Shown one piece after another: positions 63,577 to 64,000 of a stretch of DNA of 64,000 bases. This DNA is from UBA9926 sp038131595. Its GTDB lineage: Bacteria > Pseudomonadota > Gammaproteobacteria > Pseudomonadales > Azotimanducaceae. Location of the stretch: assembly GCA_038131595.1 (NCBI GenBank), contig JAYPPR010000008.1:1860001-1924000 (forward strand). Reading direction: 5' to 3'. Made by a program: the position numbers and the translations under genes. The notes under the pieces were generated by a model that did no database searches, had not been told where the DNA came from, and worked only from the letters and a program-made list of their open reading frames with translations. Numbering within the stretch: the stretch's first letter is position 1; every line of letters begins with the position of its first letter.

Positions 63577-64000
63577 GTGTTACGGATAGGGGAACGCGCT
63601 CCAGAGTTTTCATTAGTGGACGACAACGGTCAGACCTTCACCCTCTCGGAATCGCTATTGTCTGGGCCCCTCGTGCTGTATTTCTATCCTAAAGACGACA
63701 CACCGGGATGAACTAAACAAGCTTGTGGCATACGTGATATGCACGAGGATTTAGTTGCGGGAGGGGCGAGAGTCGTTGGCATTAGCCCCCAATCAGCAGC
63801 GTCACATCGGGCCTTTAGGGAAAAATATGATCTTCCGTTCCCTCTATTGGTCGATGATGAGAAGCGAGTCGCACGCGCTTATAAGGCGCTGCTGCCCCTT
63901 GGCGTGGGGTTTCGTCGGATCAGTTACTTAGTAAACAAAGACCAAGTCATTGCGGATGCGATCGAATCGAACCTTGGCATAGACAAGCATCTAGAGTGGC
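63577..64000 (+). CDS. Selenocysteine peroxiredoxin (BCP/PrxQ type), 3' end missing
   Basis: A partial gene running off the right edge (141 codons seen). GTG start at 63577, GAGGAG 6 nt upstream. The protein opens MLRIGERAPEFSLVDDNG and reaches YFYPKDDTPG, then TGA (63709-63711), then TKQACGIRDMHEDL and onward with no further stop. In BCP/PrxQ thiol peroxidases this position is the peroxidatic Cys (Cys45 in E. coli BCP, with resolving Cys50). Here residue 45 is the TGA and Cys50 is present. A SECIS-like hairpin follows. I read the TGA as selenocysteine. The enzyme would reduce hydrogen peroxide and organic hydroperoxides in the cytoplasm using thioredoxin. A sequencing error (TGC/TGT to TGA) is the main alternative. 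Confidence 0.88.
63722..63747 (+). promoter_or_regulatory. Candidate bacterial SECIS element
   Basis: In the mRNA, CUUGU (63722-63726) pairs with ACGAG (63743-63747) and GCAUA (63728-63732) with UAUGC (63738-63742), with G63727 bulged. This gives 10 pairs (one G-U) and a 5-nt loop CGUGA. The hairpin starts 10 nt after the UGA, and the loop GU is 23-24 nt after it. E. coli fdhF has a similar hairpin about 11 nt after its UGA with a GU in the loop and a bulge on the 5' side, recognised by SelB. Confidence 0.75.

Noticed and set aside
63709..63711. Reading TGA as a reassigned sense codon throughout the genome
   Set aside because: Several intact genes in the window end in TGA at the expected family length (TauD-type dioxygenase, MOSC, cofD, ygiQ), so TGA is a stop here.

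Overview
The window looks like a bacterial chromosome segment of roughly 50% GC, most likely from an uncultured gammaproteobacterium. The long E. coli-type ketol-acid reductoisomerase, HtpX, YgiQ, TrhO/YceA, SirB1-type, ModF-like and Bax-like proteins point to that class. The assignment is an inference, because no rRNA or ribosomal protein gene is present. Genes are packed on both strands. I see no phage, transposon, CRISPR array, tRNA or rRNA.

Layout. 1-9 kb: two small unknown genes, a hotdog protein, a MOSC protein, an acyl-CoA dehydrogenase, htpX, an SNF-type symporter, a GPH-type symporter and a Bax-like glucosaminidase. 9-20 kb: a TauD-type dioxygenase, ilvC with a ModF-like ABC ATPase, an SDR, a large metallo-beta-lactamase/cyclic-nucleotide-domain protein, an acyl-CoA dehydrogenase and a frameshifted acyl-CoA synthetase. 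20-30 kb: a DUF5916-like outer-membrane protein, a DsbA-like protein, a luciferase-like (LLM) oxidoreductase, a probable two-subunit acyl-CoA dehydrogenase, an AT-rich 0.95-kb gap with three DnaA-box-like sites, an MFS transporter and a TrmY-like protein. 30-40 kb: a complete coenzyme F420 operon (F420H2:NADP+ oxidoreductase, cofE, cofD, cofC, fbiC) followed by three LLM oxidoreductases of the kind that use F420. 40-52 kb: an acyltransferase-like protein, an SDR, a kinase-like protein, two hotdog proteins, ilvD, an amino-acid permease, a thiolase and a frameshifted GTP-type PEP carboxykinase. 52-64 kb: YgiQ, a split-barrel flavin/F420-type protein, a second frameshifted acyl-CoA synthetase, a class III CoA-transferase, a quinone reductase, an ACAD10-like kinase, a SirB1-type protein, a GST, trhO, a nitroreductase and, at the right edge, a peroxiredoxin.

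The most notable item is that peroxiredoxin (63577 to the edge). Its frame is interrupted once, by TGA exactly where the family has its peroxidatic cysteine. A 10-bp hairpin with a GU-containing loop starts 10 nt after the TGA. This is the signature of a selenocysteine codon with a bacterial SECIS element. TGA is an ordinary stop elsewhere in the window.

Functionally the window is rich in acyl-CoA and redox chemistry: four acyl-CoA dehydrogenase systems, two acyl-CoA ligases, a thiolase, a CoA-transferase, three hotdog proteins, two SDRs and two kinase-like proteins of the type found beside acyl-CoA dehydrogenases. F420 made by the central operon would supply the four LLM enzymes and possibly the split-barrel protein. 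PEP carboxykinase would connect lipid-derived C4 acids to gluconeogenesis.

Two further patterns recur. Short tandem repeats (11-24 nt units, a different unit each time) sit in at least eight places in intergenic DNA. Four genes carry an apparent single-base frameshift, three of them in short homopolymers, which suggests either residual sequencing errors or recent decay.
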